Below are positions 1-17,759 of a stretch of 64,000 bases of DNA, one piece after another. Below the pieces are notes generated by a model. It was not told the origin of the DNA. It was given only the letters and a program-made list of their open reading frames with translations, and did no database searches. The DNA comes from Callipepla californica brunnescens (lineage: Eukaryota > Chordata > Aves > Galliformes > Odontophoridae). Within the stretch, counting starts at the first letter, position 1. Each line of letters opens with the position of its first letter. Both the position numbers and the translations under genes were made by a program. Where the stretch lies: positions 1,744,335-1,808,334 of the forward strand of contig JALIRH010000042.1 in the NCBI GenBank assembly GCA_023055505.1. The letters run 5' to 3'.

Positions 1-2398
1 AGAAGCCACCCAGACATCCACTGTCTGCACCCACAGACCCTGGCAGACATCACCAAGACCTCACAGCCTGCACAGTGAGGCCCAGCACCTCTGTGAATGG
101 CACTACAGGAGCACAGCACCATGCAGAAACTGCCAGAGGACATCATCACTACTCGCACTGCATCGCTCTGGGTGCTCGCTGCACCTCCTGACCATTGACC
201 TGACTGGGAGCTGGAGCACATCACCCTAAAATGAAGCCTTGCCCATCACAGAGCACTGAGTACTGGGGCTTGCCTGGCTCTGAAGCACAGCCCTAATGAT
301 AATATTGACGTGAGGACTGGAAGAAGTAAGTTGGCACATCATGGCACGCTCTGAACTCACAGCTCACAGCTGCTAGTGGTGTACTCCTTGGCCAGCATGG
401 CAGTGTGGCTGTGGCAGTGCCATGGGGCACTCACTGCTGCCACCCCCACATCACTGCACTGGAGCTGGAGCTGTCAGAGGGATGCTCCAGGAAACATCAA
501 AGCACTGCGAACCCACAGCAGAGATAGAGGCCTGGGCAGGCAGCCTGGCAGGGGTAACGCAAATCACTTCAGGGAGATCAAAAGGAATGAAATAAGGAGA
601 TGTGCAGCACGGCTCTGCCAGCCTGAGAGATAGCTAAGGGAGCTTCAAAGGCAGCGCCGTGCCTTAGACAGACAGATAAATAAGTAAAGAAGGCAGCAGG
701 CTGCTCGGAGCCTGGCAGCTGGGGGGGTTAGGGAATGAGGCAGCCCCCATGGGCAGAAGGGGCACCCGGAGTTCTGGGCAGCCCCCACCACCCAAACATG
801 ACGCTCCTCATCTGCATGCAGCCTCTGCCGTCCTCCCAAAGCACGTCCATAATCCAGCATGTCAAGCATTTTCCTGTGCTCCGTTGGCTGCGTGTTTTGG
901 CAGAGCATCACTGCCTTGTTTCCTTGGGATGGTCGCTCCCATCGCTCCTGGCTGGGCAGCAGCAGTGCCACGGGTACACAGCGTGGTGTTGGCCGCAGTG
1001 CTGGCAGCTCTGCATGTCACCGAAGTGGCTGCAGTTCTCCTTGGAGGAAGAGCCCCATTTTGGATCGTTTTGTGTTTTTTCGGTCTCCCTGTCAAGAGCA
1101 CAGCTGAGGCACGGAGCCCACAGTCGCTGCTGAACAAAGCAGGCAGCTCTCGAATCCGAGTGGCGAATTCAGATAACAAGCAGGGAAACAGCTTGGCTTA
1201 AAAACTCCAAAGAAACTGCAAATTATTCTGTTTGAAGGGAGTGAGACTGCTCTAAATCTTCAATTGGATGGGAACAGGCAGCGGCTGCTTCGCCTCCCTC
1301 CTTCTGCTTAACCATGCCCCCATGCAATGGCCATCACATCCCAACCCAGAGCTGGAGCTGAGGGAGTGGGGGGAATGACAGGGGTGAATTTCCATCTCCA
1401 GTGCTGGGTGGAAGCACTCAGCCTGGTGTGAGAGCCAGCTGGTTTGTGAGGCATGCATTCACACGACCGAGGATCAGATCCAGGTGTAAATTCTACAATT
1501 CCAATCTTGTCTCCAAAAGAAAAGGGGAATTGCCCCTTGGAGAAGGGATCTCTGCGATGGAGGGCTGCAGAGGAGGCAGGGCTGCATGCAGCAATGGGGC
1601 TGCAGGGCACAGCAGTGCAGGGAGCCCACCACATCCATCCCCAGACAGGAGGGAGGGAGCAGGGGGCAGAGAACTTCTCTGCCAACACTGTGCTCCTAGA
1701 GGCAGCTTTCTCTCTCTCTGTGAGCTTGGGAAGATGAAGAGGCTGTTTGCATCCCGGGAAGCCATAATCCACAGTGTGACTTACATATTTTTGTTGTCTT
1801 CTCCAAATGTATTTAGGGGATTAGGGAAAGCCCACATCATACAAGGGATACAGATGTTATTAAGGGAGAAATGTGTTTTTCAGCACAGGCTCTTGAAAAG
1901 CATGCAGCCAATAGTGCTCTAAATACCCCAGTGCTATTATTCATAGAAAACAGTCCTCTCTTTTTTTTTCCCCCCCAAATATAACCATAGTCATTATTCA
2001 GCTTTATAACTATAATGGATGGTTGTTAGGCGCCTTCCAAACAAGCCAGCACAATAAGATACAGACGGTTAACCCACATCAGCTCTCCAAGGGAATTTCA
2101 TGTTGGGCACTTTAATACACTCCTTTTGAAATTATTCAGATAAATTAGTGCATGGGGCACTGCTGCAGGGGAAGGACTGAACCTGGAACAAAGCGGAATG
2201 AGATGTGAAATAATAAAAATAAAGAAGAAACACAGATGCCAGCTTCAGGTACACCTCAAAAATTCAAATGAGCTCATTTGCAGAGCTAAAAATTTCCCAG
2301 GGACTCGAGTTGATTCAAAGAGAAATGTATTTAATTTAAAACAACTCACTTCAGGGAGCTCTGAGCTGGGATGAAACGTGTTAAATAATTGATCAGCC

Positions 2399-2843
2399 AG
2401 GGAGCGAGGAAGAGAGAAAGGGAAAGGGAGAAGGGAAAGAAAAGGGGAAAGAGAAAGGAGAAGGGGAAAGGGAGAGGAATGGGGAAGGAAGGGAAGGGAA
2501 GGGGAGGGAAGGGGAGGGAAGGGGAGGGAAGGGAAGGGGAGGGGAGGGGAGGGAAGGGAAGGGAAGGGAAGGGAAGGGAAGGGAAGGGAAGGGAAGGGAA
2601 GGGAAGGGAAGGGAGAAGGGAAAGTCGAAAGGGGAAAGGGGAAAGAGGAAAGAGAAAGGGGAAGAGGAAGAAGAAGGGGAAGGGGAAATGAAAAAGGGAA
2701 GGGGAAGAGGAAAGGAAGGGGAAGCAGAAAGAAAAGAATAATGGAGAGGAAAAGGAAAAGGGAAGAGGAAAAGGGAAGGGGAATAGGAAAGGGAAGGGGA
2801 TGGGATGAGGATGGGGATGGGAAAGGAAGAAAGGCAGGGAGGC
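2399..2843 (+). repeat. Polypurine (GGGAA/GGGGA)n tract
   Basis: The plus strand is almost all purine for about 445 bases, with only scattered C or T. The core at about 2480-2612 is a run of GGGAA and GGGGA units, flanked by more degenerate AGAAAGGG-type sequence. The long serine-, proline- and phenylalanine-rich frames on the minus strand and the arginine/lysine/glycine frames on the plus strand are translations of this repeat, not genes. Homopurine mirror tracts of this length can form triplex DNA in vitro. Confidence 0.95.
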
Positions 2844-5800
2844 ACCTCAAATGTATGCAGACTTTTCCCCTCAGCTGCTCTAAGGGCAAATCATAATGGA
2901 GCTGGAACGGAACCACACATCCGGACAGCTTTCCTGTTGTGGTTTAGATGCGGATGAGATATGGAAATACATTTCCAGTCCTTGGATGTAACACTGCTGC
3001 GTGTGCAAACGGCAATTAAAACCCGCAGCCCAACTGCGTGAGTCCACCAGCAGCAGAATAACAGCAGCTGAAGGAGAAAGCGAAAAGAAACTGCGGCTCA
3101 TTTGCATTCTCTCGGTGTAATTTTGCTCAGGCTACAGTTGTTCTGAATGCAGTGTGGCTCCCTGTGCCATCCCGGGGCCGCACTGTGCTGTGCTGCTGGG
3201 GATGGAGATGTGCACAGCGCGGTGCCAGCAGTGCTCGTGGCAGCGGTGCTCCTACGGCTTCCGAGAAATGAATTTAATTACTACCATCAACGTAATTGCC
3301 ATCCAGCTCATGCAGCACTGCCCGCAGTGCTCTCCTACCTGCGACACGGTGATGTTAATCCTGGAAATTCCCAGCAACGTTTGTGGGTGTTTTTGGTTTT
3401 TTTTTCTCCTGCTCTGGAACACGAGCTGCGCTCCCAAAGAGTGTAAAGGCGTTTTAGGTTTAAGTCACAAGTACTTTGTTCCACTTGTGTTAATTTCTTG
3501 ATCTCAATTAACCAGAACCACCCTTCCCTCCCCTTGCCACCCCCCAGCTCTGCTCTCCGCAGCCACTGGGGGGGTACGGGGGCTGAGCTCAGTGCTGGAA
3601 ATCAGCCTGACAGAGCCCCTCTGCCCCAGGGACCTGGCAAATCCCTTTTAATCCTTTTCTTAAACTCTTTCTTACAAGTGCTTACAGCGGAGTTTATCTT
3701 TCAGCTTTGGGTCTAATTTTGGTTTTCCAGATGAGTTTTGCTTTCACAATGATGCCGCAGCTGCGCTCGTTATTTCCAAAGGAGGGGAGCAGAGCTCAGA
3801 GCCCACACCTGCACCAGAAGCTCAGAGCTCACAAACTGGGGCGTGGGGATGGGAGCTGGGAGAGCAGCAGGGATGGCAGTGGGGTGAGGACTGGGACTGG
3901 GCTGGGAGCTGGGATGGCAGTGGGGATGGCAGCTCCATGGCACTGCCAGGACACTGATACAGAGACCAACAGACACAAATAAATCACCCGCTCCTTTTCT
4001 TAAAGCAGGGGCTCAATCACTGCTGCGAGTGATGAGACTGTTCTGCCTCCAGCGTCTTGTTCCATCCCAACTGAGGTGGCTTTGGGGCGGCTGCAGGTTA
4101 CATAAAGGCACAGCCTGACTCACACCAATTAATCCCCACATCAGCAGCTCTGTTCTGTTCCTTTCCTGCCTCTTCCACACGCGGTTCTCTCATCAGCTCA
4201 GCTTGTTCCCATAGAAACTGAGCATCATCACCACCGAAACACACAGCACCTCTGTTTTTAGGAGTTATCTCCCGTTCTGCCCTAGGAGAGCATTCCTAGC
4301 TGCTGCCCTGCTGCTGCCAGTGCTTGGGGTTTGTGGAGCAATGCCTGGGGCAGCAGCCACGTGTATTCTGCTGAGCACCACGTCCTCATGTCCCCATGGC
4401 AGCCCGTGCCCTGGCACACTGCTGGGTGTGGGTGGCAGCAGCAGTCCCCCCTGTACTGCTCCTCCATGGCTGCAAAGAGCTGCAGCAGCAGCAGATTGCT
4501 AACCTGCAGCTTGTTTCCCCCTTGTTTTCCCCCTTGGTTTTCCATCAAACCGCCAATGTAAATATTTGCTGGCAACACTCCCACTCCGCTGGCGGTGCAG
4601 CTCTGCGCTCGGAGAAGTTCTTTAAAAGTCTTCTTGATGTATTCAAATCATCTCCCGTGTATTCATTGGATTCGCTGGGTTTTGCAGGAGTGAAGCTCCT
4701 GCACATATGGCTCTGCTTATGCAACCAGTTGATTAAATTTTACATTTCCGCGTGTGATTTACGGTGAATTGCCCACGGACTCATTAAAACTCCCCATCCT
4801 TTAAAAATGTCCCGAATTCTCACTTCCATGCATTTTATATGGGACAAAAGCAGGGCGATTCTGAATTCCAGAGGGAGTCCTGCTGATAAGAACACATTGC
4901 ATTTATAGCAGCTGAGATGCAAGGGATGGAAAATGTCCATTTAAAATCCCCCTAACATGCACTGCAAGGAATCAGTCAGCGCTGACTCGACGTGCAAGGA
5001 TCACTTTAATAAATCTAAATACTCTGAGTGTACTGCACATTAAATAAAACCCAACTGTCCATGGGATGCAGATTGCTATCAGTAAGGGTGCACTTGTTGC
5101 CCATTCACACAGCACCGGTGCTGCCTCGCCCATCTCACTTCTTTCACCCTTCCTTTTCCTTCAGCCCCACTGAGCAATTTGAGGCAGATATCCCATAAGC
5201 GTATGTTCTTCCCGAAAGCTGTTTGCCAAGCACGGGTTTGATGTGCAATGAGCTGCTCAGATGCCTGATTTATAAGGCATGCGGAGTTTCTGACCGAAAA
5301 GAAATATGATGGATCTCTCAGGTGTCTCTCTGATTTATTGGCCATAGGGCAATTTATAAGTCATGTCAGTAACTTCATCAGTAACACAATTAATTCTGAA
5401 GTTATCCCCGAGTTATCCCAGCTCGGTGTCACTCGACGGAGACGTGATGTGCTGAGTTATGGGCTGGCTCTGAACTATGACTGACTTTGGAATAAGTCAC
5501 AGAGCTGAGCCATCAGTCAGGAGATGGATGGATGTGGGCTCACGCTGCGCTGCCGGCACGTTGCCACATCAGATGCCCCGTGCTGAGTGCTGAGTGCTGA
5601 GGTGTCCGACTGATGTGCTCCTGTGGGAGAGCAGGCATTGATCCACCTGGCTGGCACACGGATCACAGCCCCGGAGCTGATTTAAGGCTGCACTGGTGAG
5701 GAGCATGCTGCTGGGCTGCTGGGCGCCAGCATGGACCAGGGGCCATTAATTAACATGTCATTTACAGCCCCACCGGGTGACCCTGATTAAACTGCATGAT

Positions 5801-5920
5801 GGCAAACACTAATAAGAGAGACGATATCCCTGCGGGCAGCGAGTGCAGCACATTAACCTCCCAGTGAGGAGCTTCCATGGGTCGCAGGGGCAGCAGCATG
5901 CCTGCCTGCTGCCTGCAACC

Positions 5921-5960
5921 CTGCTGTCACTGCTGCTGTCACCGCTGCTGTCACCGCTGC
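5921..5960 (+). repeat. 12-bp tandem repeat, about 3.3 copies
   Basis: Three consecutive 12-base units (CTGCTGTCACTG, then CTGCTGTCACCG twice) are followed by a partial copy. It is a minor minisatellite-like array in intergenic DNA. Confidence 0.85.
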
Positions 5961-8900
5961 GTGTCCAGGGGGACGTGGAGCAGCACTGTGTGCTTTCTCA
6001 CTGTGTGTATCTGCGCACAGCGTTGGTTGTGTATTCCTGGGAGGTGAGGAAGATGTCACGGGAGATGCGGTGACATCTGTGAACGGCAATCAAAACTCAT
6101 TAAAAGCGATGCAAACACTGATTAACGGAGGAGGAAAGCTGACTCCAAGTCTCACAGCCCCTCCCCAGGTTGCAGTGCTGAATGTGCCAGCAGGAAGGCT
6201 TCTGCTCCCCTTTCCTGCACCCTGGCATGCTGCTGATAGGACAGAGCTTTGCCAGCTGAGCTCCATCTCGTCCTGCTCTGGTACCGACACTGCTTTTAAT
6301 GTGTTTCCTCACAGCTGAATCAATCCCAGCAAAGCAGTGAAATCTTCACTCCCAGTCTCACCACCTCCCTACCTGCACACCGCCAACAGCTGCGTGCTCC
6401 AGACGGCGGCTGCACTGATTAACCCAGCATTCTTCAGAAGAAAAGAAGGAAGCAGTGAATTAATTTCAGGTGAACCCCGTGCAGACACCATCGATTCCTG
6501 CAAACACAGCACCTCTGCTGCTCACACCTCACTGGGACAGCACTGCACAGCCCCTCCTAACAGCAGCCCCGTGGCCCCGCGCTGCTCCGACTGCACATCT
6601 GTCACAGGAATTGAGCAGCAATTCATCAAAGCCGGGGCCGTGCTCGATAACCACCGGGAGATGACTAATTAATTACTCAATAATGCATTCCCAGCTTCCC
6701 ACTTGCCCAGGTGTGGCTGCACAGCCCCCAATGCCGTGGGGCAACGAGGGGCACAGCGTGAGCTCAGCCCCCCTGGGTCAGAACTCTCCCCCCATCACCT
6801 CAGAACTGCTCGTCAGAGATACAGCCAATTTGCTCCAACTTCTTCCTTAATGTTCCTGAAACAACGCTCCCTAATGCAATCCAAGAATAACCATCAGTGT
6901 AATGGAAAAATCTCCCTGCAAGGCTGCGCTGCTACTTCTCGAATGGCCCAGAAGTGATAATTTGATTAATTAAATGGTCGGATTTACAGTCCCAAGGGGC
7001 CTTTCAACTCAGAATCAATCACTTTACGTCTATTACTCAACGCCGAATTCACTGAATGCACTGTTGAAGTCACTGAAAACTGCGTTAGCGATATTAAATA
7101 ATTAGTGAGATTAATGCTATATAGCCTGGGCAGAATCCAGATTGATTAGTGCTAATTATCTTCTGCCCATTTAAATAATTTATCCCTGTTTTCCCACTTG
7201 GGAAGAGCCGGTGGTGCCCCATCCCCGCACAGCGCAGCGCTCGGAGCTGGACAGTGCCTATTTGACCCATTAACGAACGACAGAATTTCTCAGTAATCCC
7301 CAACAGATGAGCATCAAAGAGGAGACCTATGGTCTGGGCTAATCCCTTTATCATGAAGTAATGCTACAGAAATCAAATACCGGCTGTAAGTCGGGAGATT
7401 AACGACAAGCTGGGAAAGGCACAAATTAAATTGCAATACTCCCTCATTGCTTTGCGCAAAGCCAACGGTGCCGTTCCCGCTCCGGCTGGAAAACAAGGTT
7501 AGAAATCACTTTATAAAAATGAAAATCTCCTTTAATCCCTGATTTGGTTGGTAAATAGAGTCCAGAGCAGGCTGTGTCCGGAGCGGGCTGTGCCCCCATC
7601 CCCGCTGCCTTCACCTGGGGAGGGCACAGCTCTTCCACCATGAGCAGAGGAGAGCGGTGCAAAGTTAAAGGCCGGCAGGGCTGCAGCAGTGGGTCGTGCC
7701 CTGCTTCTGCTTTTATAGCTCAGAAACACCCAAATAAATAATTTATTCCCTTCCTTAGAACATCCCCACAAAGGCATGCCTCAATAAAACATGAGGCCGT
7801 GCAATCCGGCAGCGTTGCTTTGCTGCCCGGAGCAAACACGGGGCAGCAGCTCTGACCACGACCCCGAGCTGAGTCCCCCATGCATGCCCCACTGCTCCTG
7901 CCCCACTGCTTCAGTGCTCCCAAAGGAGACATCACAGCTGTACAGTGCATCTTCCCCCAGCACAGCTAAACCAACCATCCTGACAGGAGCAAACCGAGCG
8001 ACAGCAGCGGGGCGAAGGGGACAGCGGTTACTCCTCTTTTCCTGCTCTGAGGGAAAGAAATCCAATCAAGTCTGAAAGGCAGAAATCTAAAGCCACTAAA
8101 CCAAAAGCACTCCTCCTGCCCTAAGGCTGTGGCACTCATCACTGCGAGGGGTGGACGTGCAGCAGTGGGAGCAGCAAAACTTGGGGAATCAGAACAGGGC
8201 CGGGGTAGAGCAGTGCCCACTGAGATGGGCTGACCCCGCTGGGATGCCATGCAGCATCACCCCGAGCAGCTCAGCACTGCTGTCAGGTAGTGCTGATTTA
8301 TACCGCGGAAATAAACGAGCCTGCTCTGCAATTTCACCTAATTTTGTCTCCCATTTCAATTTTCCGTCTCTCAGCGTAACGCTGGATGGTTAATTATGTT
8401 TCCATCTTGCTTCTCAGATAATACACCCCCTTGTACTGCACGTCGCCGCTGCTCTAAGGGTCTCATTTTACCTTTCATTTCACCACCTAGCACAGCTCTA
8501 AATTTAATCAGCTTGTAATTTTTGGATATTTTATCCATTAGGCTTTTGTTATTGTGAAGTAAAATGGAATCCTTGTCTTTTAATTCGCTCTCTAATAATT
8601 CTCCACCAAACCTTAATACAAAGGGCTTTTTTCTTTCTGCCCCCGAAGACTAATTGAATGAGGCGTAATTACAATACCCGGGAGATGATACGGAAGCACC
8701 TGAACTGTGACAGCCTCCAGGGGTTGAGCCTGATTTGGGTGCCACACTCGGTGGGGATGGGGCTGTGTTGCAGCTCCTGGGTCCCCCCCTGAGAGCAGGA
8801 GGTGCAGCACCCACTGCTGGGAAGGGTTTGCTGCCAGGAGGAGCTGCCCACTGCCTGGATCTGTATGCTCCTATGATGGCCCCCAGCAAGGGGGTGTAGT

Positions 8901-9483
8901 GCTCAACACACACCAGGGGTCTGTTTGTTCCCCAAACCATGATGTGTCCTGGATGCAAACCTCCGCTGGACAATGGGGTGCAGACCACAGCCTGAGGGAT
9001 CCCCCCATCACCTTTGAGGTGTACATCAAGCTTCTCTGAATTGAAATCCCTGCTCTCATTCAGAGCACCTCCCATGGAAGGGACTGAAGGCAAGCCCAAA
9101 TCCGCATACTTAAAACCACAAAGGACTGAACAAAGCAAATTCACGTGTAGGGGAAACGGTGCAGAAACGTCTCTCAGTTGAGAGCATCGGTGCAGTGAGG
9201 GTCCCCCAGCCCCATCACTCAGCGCCAGCACTGCCCCCACCCCTCCGCTTCACAATGAAGAGATCTTCTGCAGAGATTAAATTGGATTTAATATTTCACA
9301 GTCTGCTATGTACATCGGTCTGCAGCAGTGTTACGTACTGGGACCATGGGCCCCCACCTCCCCTCCCTCTGCAGAGCGGGGACACAGCGCACTGGGGGGC
9401 ACGGTGCCCGTTTCCTTAATGCCACATTCAGCCTGGGGCTGCGGACGGCAGCCTGCACGTGCCTGGCACTGGGATCACCCCCT

Positions 9484-9489
9484 TTTATT
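9484..9489 (-). terminator. TAFA3: Candidate TAFA3 poly(A) signal
   Basis: TTTATT on the plus strand reads AATAAA on the minus strand, about 515 bases past the TAFA3 stop codon. It is the first canonical hexamer I found downstream, which would give a 3' UTR of about 530 bases. Nothing but position supports it, so a later signal remains possible. Confidence 0.4.
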
Positions 9490-10003
9490 CTGAAAATCGA
9501 CACAGCAATTGGGTGCCTGGGCTGGCGCTGCAGGAACAGGCATTAAGCTTGCCGCCTCATTAATGCAATTGTAGAGGAAGGAAGAAGCAGCAGTGTGCTC
9601 CGTGGAAATGTTTTGCCACCTCCGGAGCCCGAGGAGGTGCCGGACCACCCCGGTACCACCGCTGTGAGCAGTGCTGTGCTGGGTCTGCTTCCAGGTGTGG
9701 GAGAGGGAGGCAGGAGGGGTCCCGGTGTGACTCCTGCAGCACTGACCTTCGCTGTTTCAGCTGGGAATAAAGCCCTGTTGCCTGTCCGTCTCCATAACTG
9801 CCAACAATGGAAGCATTTAATTTCAGAGGATGGGAAAAGGAGCCCGTTTCTTGGCTGCTGGGCGCATCATGGGGCAGCAGGGAGTGTGGAGCTGTAGGGC
9901 ATTGCAGCAGTGACCACAGCAGTGTTGGCACCATCCCATCCCGGCCTGGAAGCACCGCGATGTCATCGGGGCTGGATCCGGGCTGCAGGACCCCGTGGGG
10001 ACG

Positions 10004-14764
<4,761 letters not shown>

Positions 14765-17759
14765 TCTGCCAAGAACAAGAAGAGAGAGGCACAGATGGAG
14801 AGGGGCTGGGGATGCCCCAGGTGCACGGCCAGGGGCTCAAGCCTTTCCCCAGGGCAGTGGGAGCACGGCAGGGATGCACCGGCCTCCCTTGGGCTTCATC
14901 TGCAGCAGGACAGCAAGAAACCTCAGCAGCAAAGAGGAGCACCGTTTACCTCTTACCGGGGCTTCCCGCTAACAGCCGTGCATCTGCCGACCACAGGTGT
15001 TGGGACCCTCACAGGCAGCAGACATCAGAGCATCTGAAAGGGGAGACACAGACAGCCCCGTGGGCACGCTGCTGGCACACCAAACCACGAGAAATCCATT
15101 TCCACGTGCTCCCAACACCTCCCCAGGGGTGAGGCCATCCCAGTGCCCACTGGGATAAAACAGGGTCTGGAGCCACTGAGTGCAACCCCATAGTGCTTCA
15201 GCACCGGCCCATGTGTAACTGATGGAGGCCAGGGATGAGCAGAACAACACTGGGGCTCTCCCCTGCACCCCCCAGTGCTGCCCAGCACAGTGCTGGGAGG
15301 AGAGAGCTCCAATATCCAACAGTCCTCTAAAAGAGGATCCAGCTCCGGGCCAGGCTGGGGCTGTGACAGGTGCTCATCTCAGCACAGAAAACACTGACAT
15401 TTCTAATCAAAACGAAGCGAGGTGAGGTGGTAAAGGGCACTACTTGTTTAGAAACACTCCAAAACGAATCGGGCTGTTCTAAACTGACATTTCAAAATGG
15501 AAAGCGTTGCATTCCAAAATGCTGATTTAAGGTGATACGTTCCGTTTTGATTTTCTGATCTGGGGAGAAAAAAACAAAATAGAAAATGTCACCAAAAAAT
15601 GTTGATATTCTCCCAGAGAAAAGCGATCTCGGCACAAACATGTTTTATGCTGGAAAATGATTCAGAGGCAAGAAGACTGCTCCTCATGGAGGCAGTGGGA
15701 CAGCGTGGGTGTGCAGGTGATGCGGTCCCATTGCTGGATCTGTCCCTGCAGATCCTGTGCCCGCAGCCCAACCCGGTGCCTGGAACTGCTCTGAGGAAGG
15801 GACAGTGCTGGCTGGGACACGTGCACGATGCTCATGCACAACTCCCCTCAGGATAGAAAAACACAGCTTTGCAGAAATTGCTATTTTGACAGTTGCCAGC
15901 CTCCAACACTGCGAGACACCGACTGCAGATGTTCAGTCTGACAAAGTTTTTCAGCCCGGAATGTCATCTTGAAATGAAGAGTGATGTGGCGGCACATCAA
16001 AGCACGTAATTTTGATTGAAAACGTCAGTGTTTTCCGCTCTGTTCCATTTGGAATTCTGTTCTATTTTTCGTTACCATTCTGCTAGCTGCTTTCCTCCCA
16101 GCCAGGACCTGCAGGAAGCACAGGGTGCTCTCCCAGCCCTTTGCAGGGTGGTTTTAATTTTTTAGCACGTTTGTTAATTATGGCATAGACCTACGCAGGA
16201 GAAGTGCTGGCAGACTGCACAGTGCTCCCTCACACACAGCATTGGGGACCTCAGCACTGATGCAGAGGGTAAGAGGTCCCAGATGTGAAGCTGGAGGCAG
16301 AGGTGGCCCTGCAGCCAGGGCTGCCCCGGTGCTGGAGCACAGCTCACAGTGCTAATGAGGGGCTCTGTCGTGCCAAATTATGCACTGAGCTCTGGAAGTC
16401 AGCAGCACTGCTTGCAAAGATCCTCACGAGCTGGATAATTACAGCCAGCAAATTTCACCCCCCCTCCAATAAAAAAAAAAAAGAGACATGGGAAGCTGGA
16501 TGTGCGCTGGCTGTCTGTGTTAATGAATGTTCTACTGCAGCTCCAGCACCACCAACCTTTGTGCACACCCGGCCCAAGAGATGTGCCATTTGTTTGAAAG
16601 CTATTTTAGCACTCCTGCTATTTCAGCACACCTTGGAACTGCTCCGTTTTTGCTGGATGTAAGGAGAAGAGTGCTCTCTGGCTCCCCAGGGCTCTGCAGC
16701 AGTGGGCAGCCCTGCACTCAGCCCTGGGCTGGAAAGGACACCCCAGCAGAGCCCAGCAGGCTCAGAAACCTCTCCGTGGTCACGGCAGTAGTTACGCTGC
16801 CTATTGGAGGGGCAATCTGATTCTGAAGCTTCCCTGAAGCACCAAGCCAGGCATCTCAGCACAGAGCACAATGGCAGCACCCTTTGCACCCACAGTTTTG
16901 GCTGGCTACACCCCAACTCCCTGCACAGCACTGGTGATGCTTAATTAAAGGCGAGGGTGGGGAGTCAGAGCTACGAGGCTGCAGCTGCAGAGCTGGGGAT
17001 GCACGCAGTGTGCTGCTGTGTTCACCTGGAGCTCTGTGCAGCAACTCTGGACCCTCCTACACTGCGTGTGACCCCTGAGCTGCACCGCTGCTCTCTGGAG
17101 CCAAACTGCAGAGCTCTGGGCTGAGCTGAGCCCTCCCATACTTTCCAGTGTTGCTCCAGCTCTGAGTGTACTTGCAGCACCGCAGCTCACAGTGTCCCAC
17201 AGCCCCAGCACGGAGGCAGCACGAGGCATGAGCTCACCGACCTGGCAGGGGGCACACACAGACACAGAGTGCTGCTTCCCATAAACGTACTCTCTCCTCT
17301 GTGCAGGCTGATTTTCAGCTCCTTCCTCACTCCTCCTGTGCCTGCAACATTTTTTTACCAGCTCAAGTGAGCAAGAGAGTTTTGAAGTTGATTTCAGCCC
17401 AAGCACGGGCCTGATTGCTGCCCACTCACTTGGAGAATCCCAGCTCGCTGCTGCTGCTGACATCCCGAAGGTCAGCTCTGACTTCAGCCTCTTCGTGTGC
17501 CAGAAGTACGGCCACACATCACAGGTACGAGACCCAACCACGGTCAGCAGCAGCCAAGCGAGCCCCGGCAGCAGCAGGGGGAGCATCTAGAGGTCCCCCA
17601 GGAGGTGCCACATTCCCCCGCGTGGGCTCTTTGTAGGAGCGTGGGGAAGGCATCTCGCAGAGCACGGGCATCCTGAGAGCCCACGGGCTCTCCCAGCCCT
17701 GGCGTCCCCGCACCACACGGACGGGGAGGGCATCTCCTCGCAGGACTAGCATCATCAGG

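Larger units (their letters stand above)
1..9470. other. Intergenic DNA left of TAFA3
   Basis: I see no supportable gene here. The open frames are short, overlap on both strands, lack family motifs and do not join through splice sites. GC-rich stretches alternate with AT-rich islands (about 2000-2370, 4540-5070, 6955-7400 and 8280-8640) that carry many TAAT/ATTA homeodomain-type cores and resemble vertebrate conserved noncoding elements; that reading is an inference. The other structure is the polypurine tract and one small 12-bp tandem repeat, listed separately. In other vertebrates the next gene on this side of TAFA3 is SLC16A1, so this would be the TAFA3 downstream flank. Confidence 0.6.

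Noticed and set aside
376..1922. Several overlapping short frames on both strands near the left edge
   Set aside because: They overlap each other, have no recognisable motif or splice structure, and fit chance frames in GC-rich DNA.
2245..2916. Long serine/proline/phenylalanine-rich frame on the minus strand
   Set aside because: It is the translation of the polypurine repeat's complement, with no domain and matching low-complexity frames on both strands.
6985..7012. CCTTTCAACTCAG resembling the internal end of CR1
   Set aside because: No flanking CR1 sequence or terminal 8-bp repeats could be seen.
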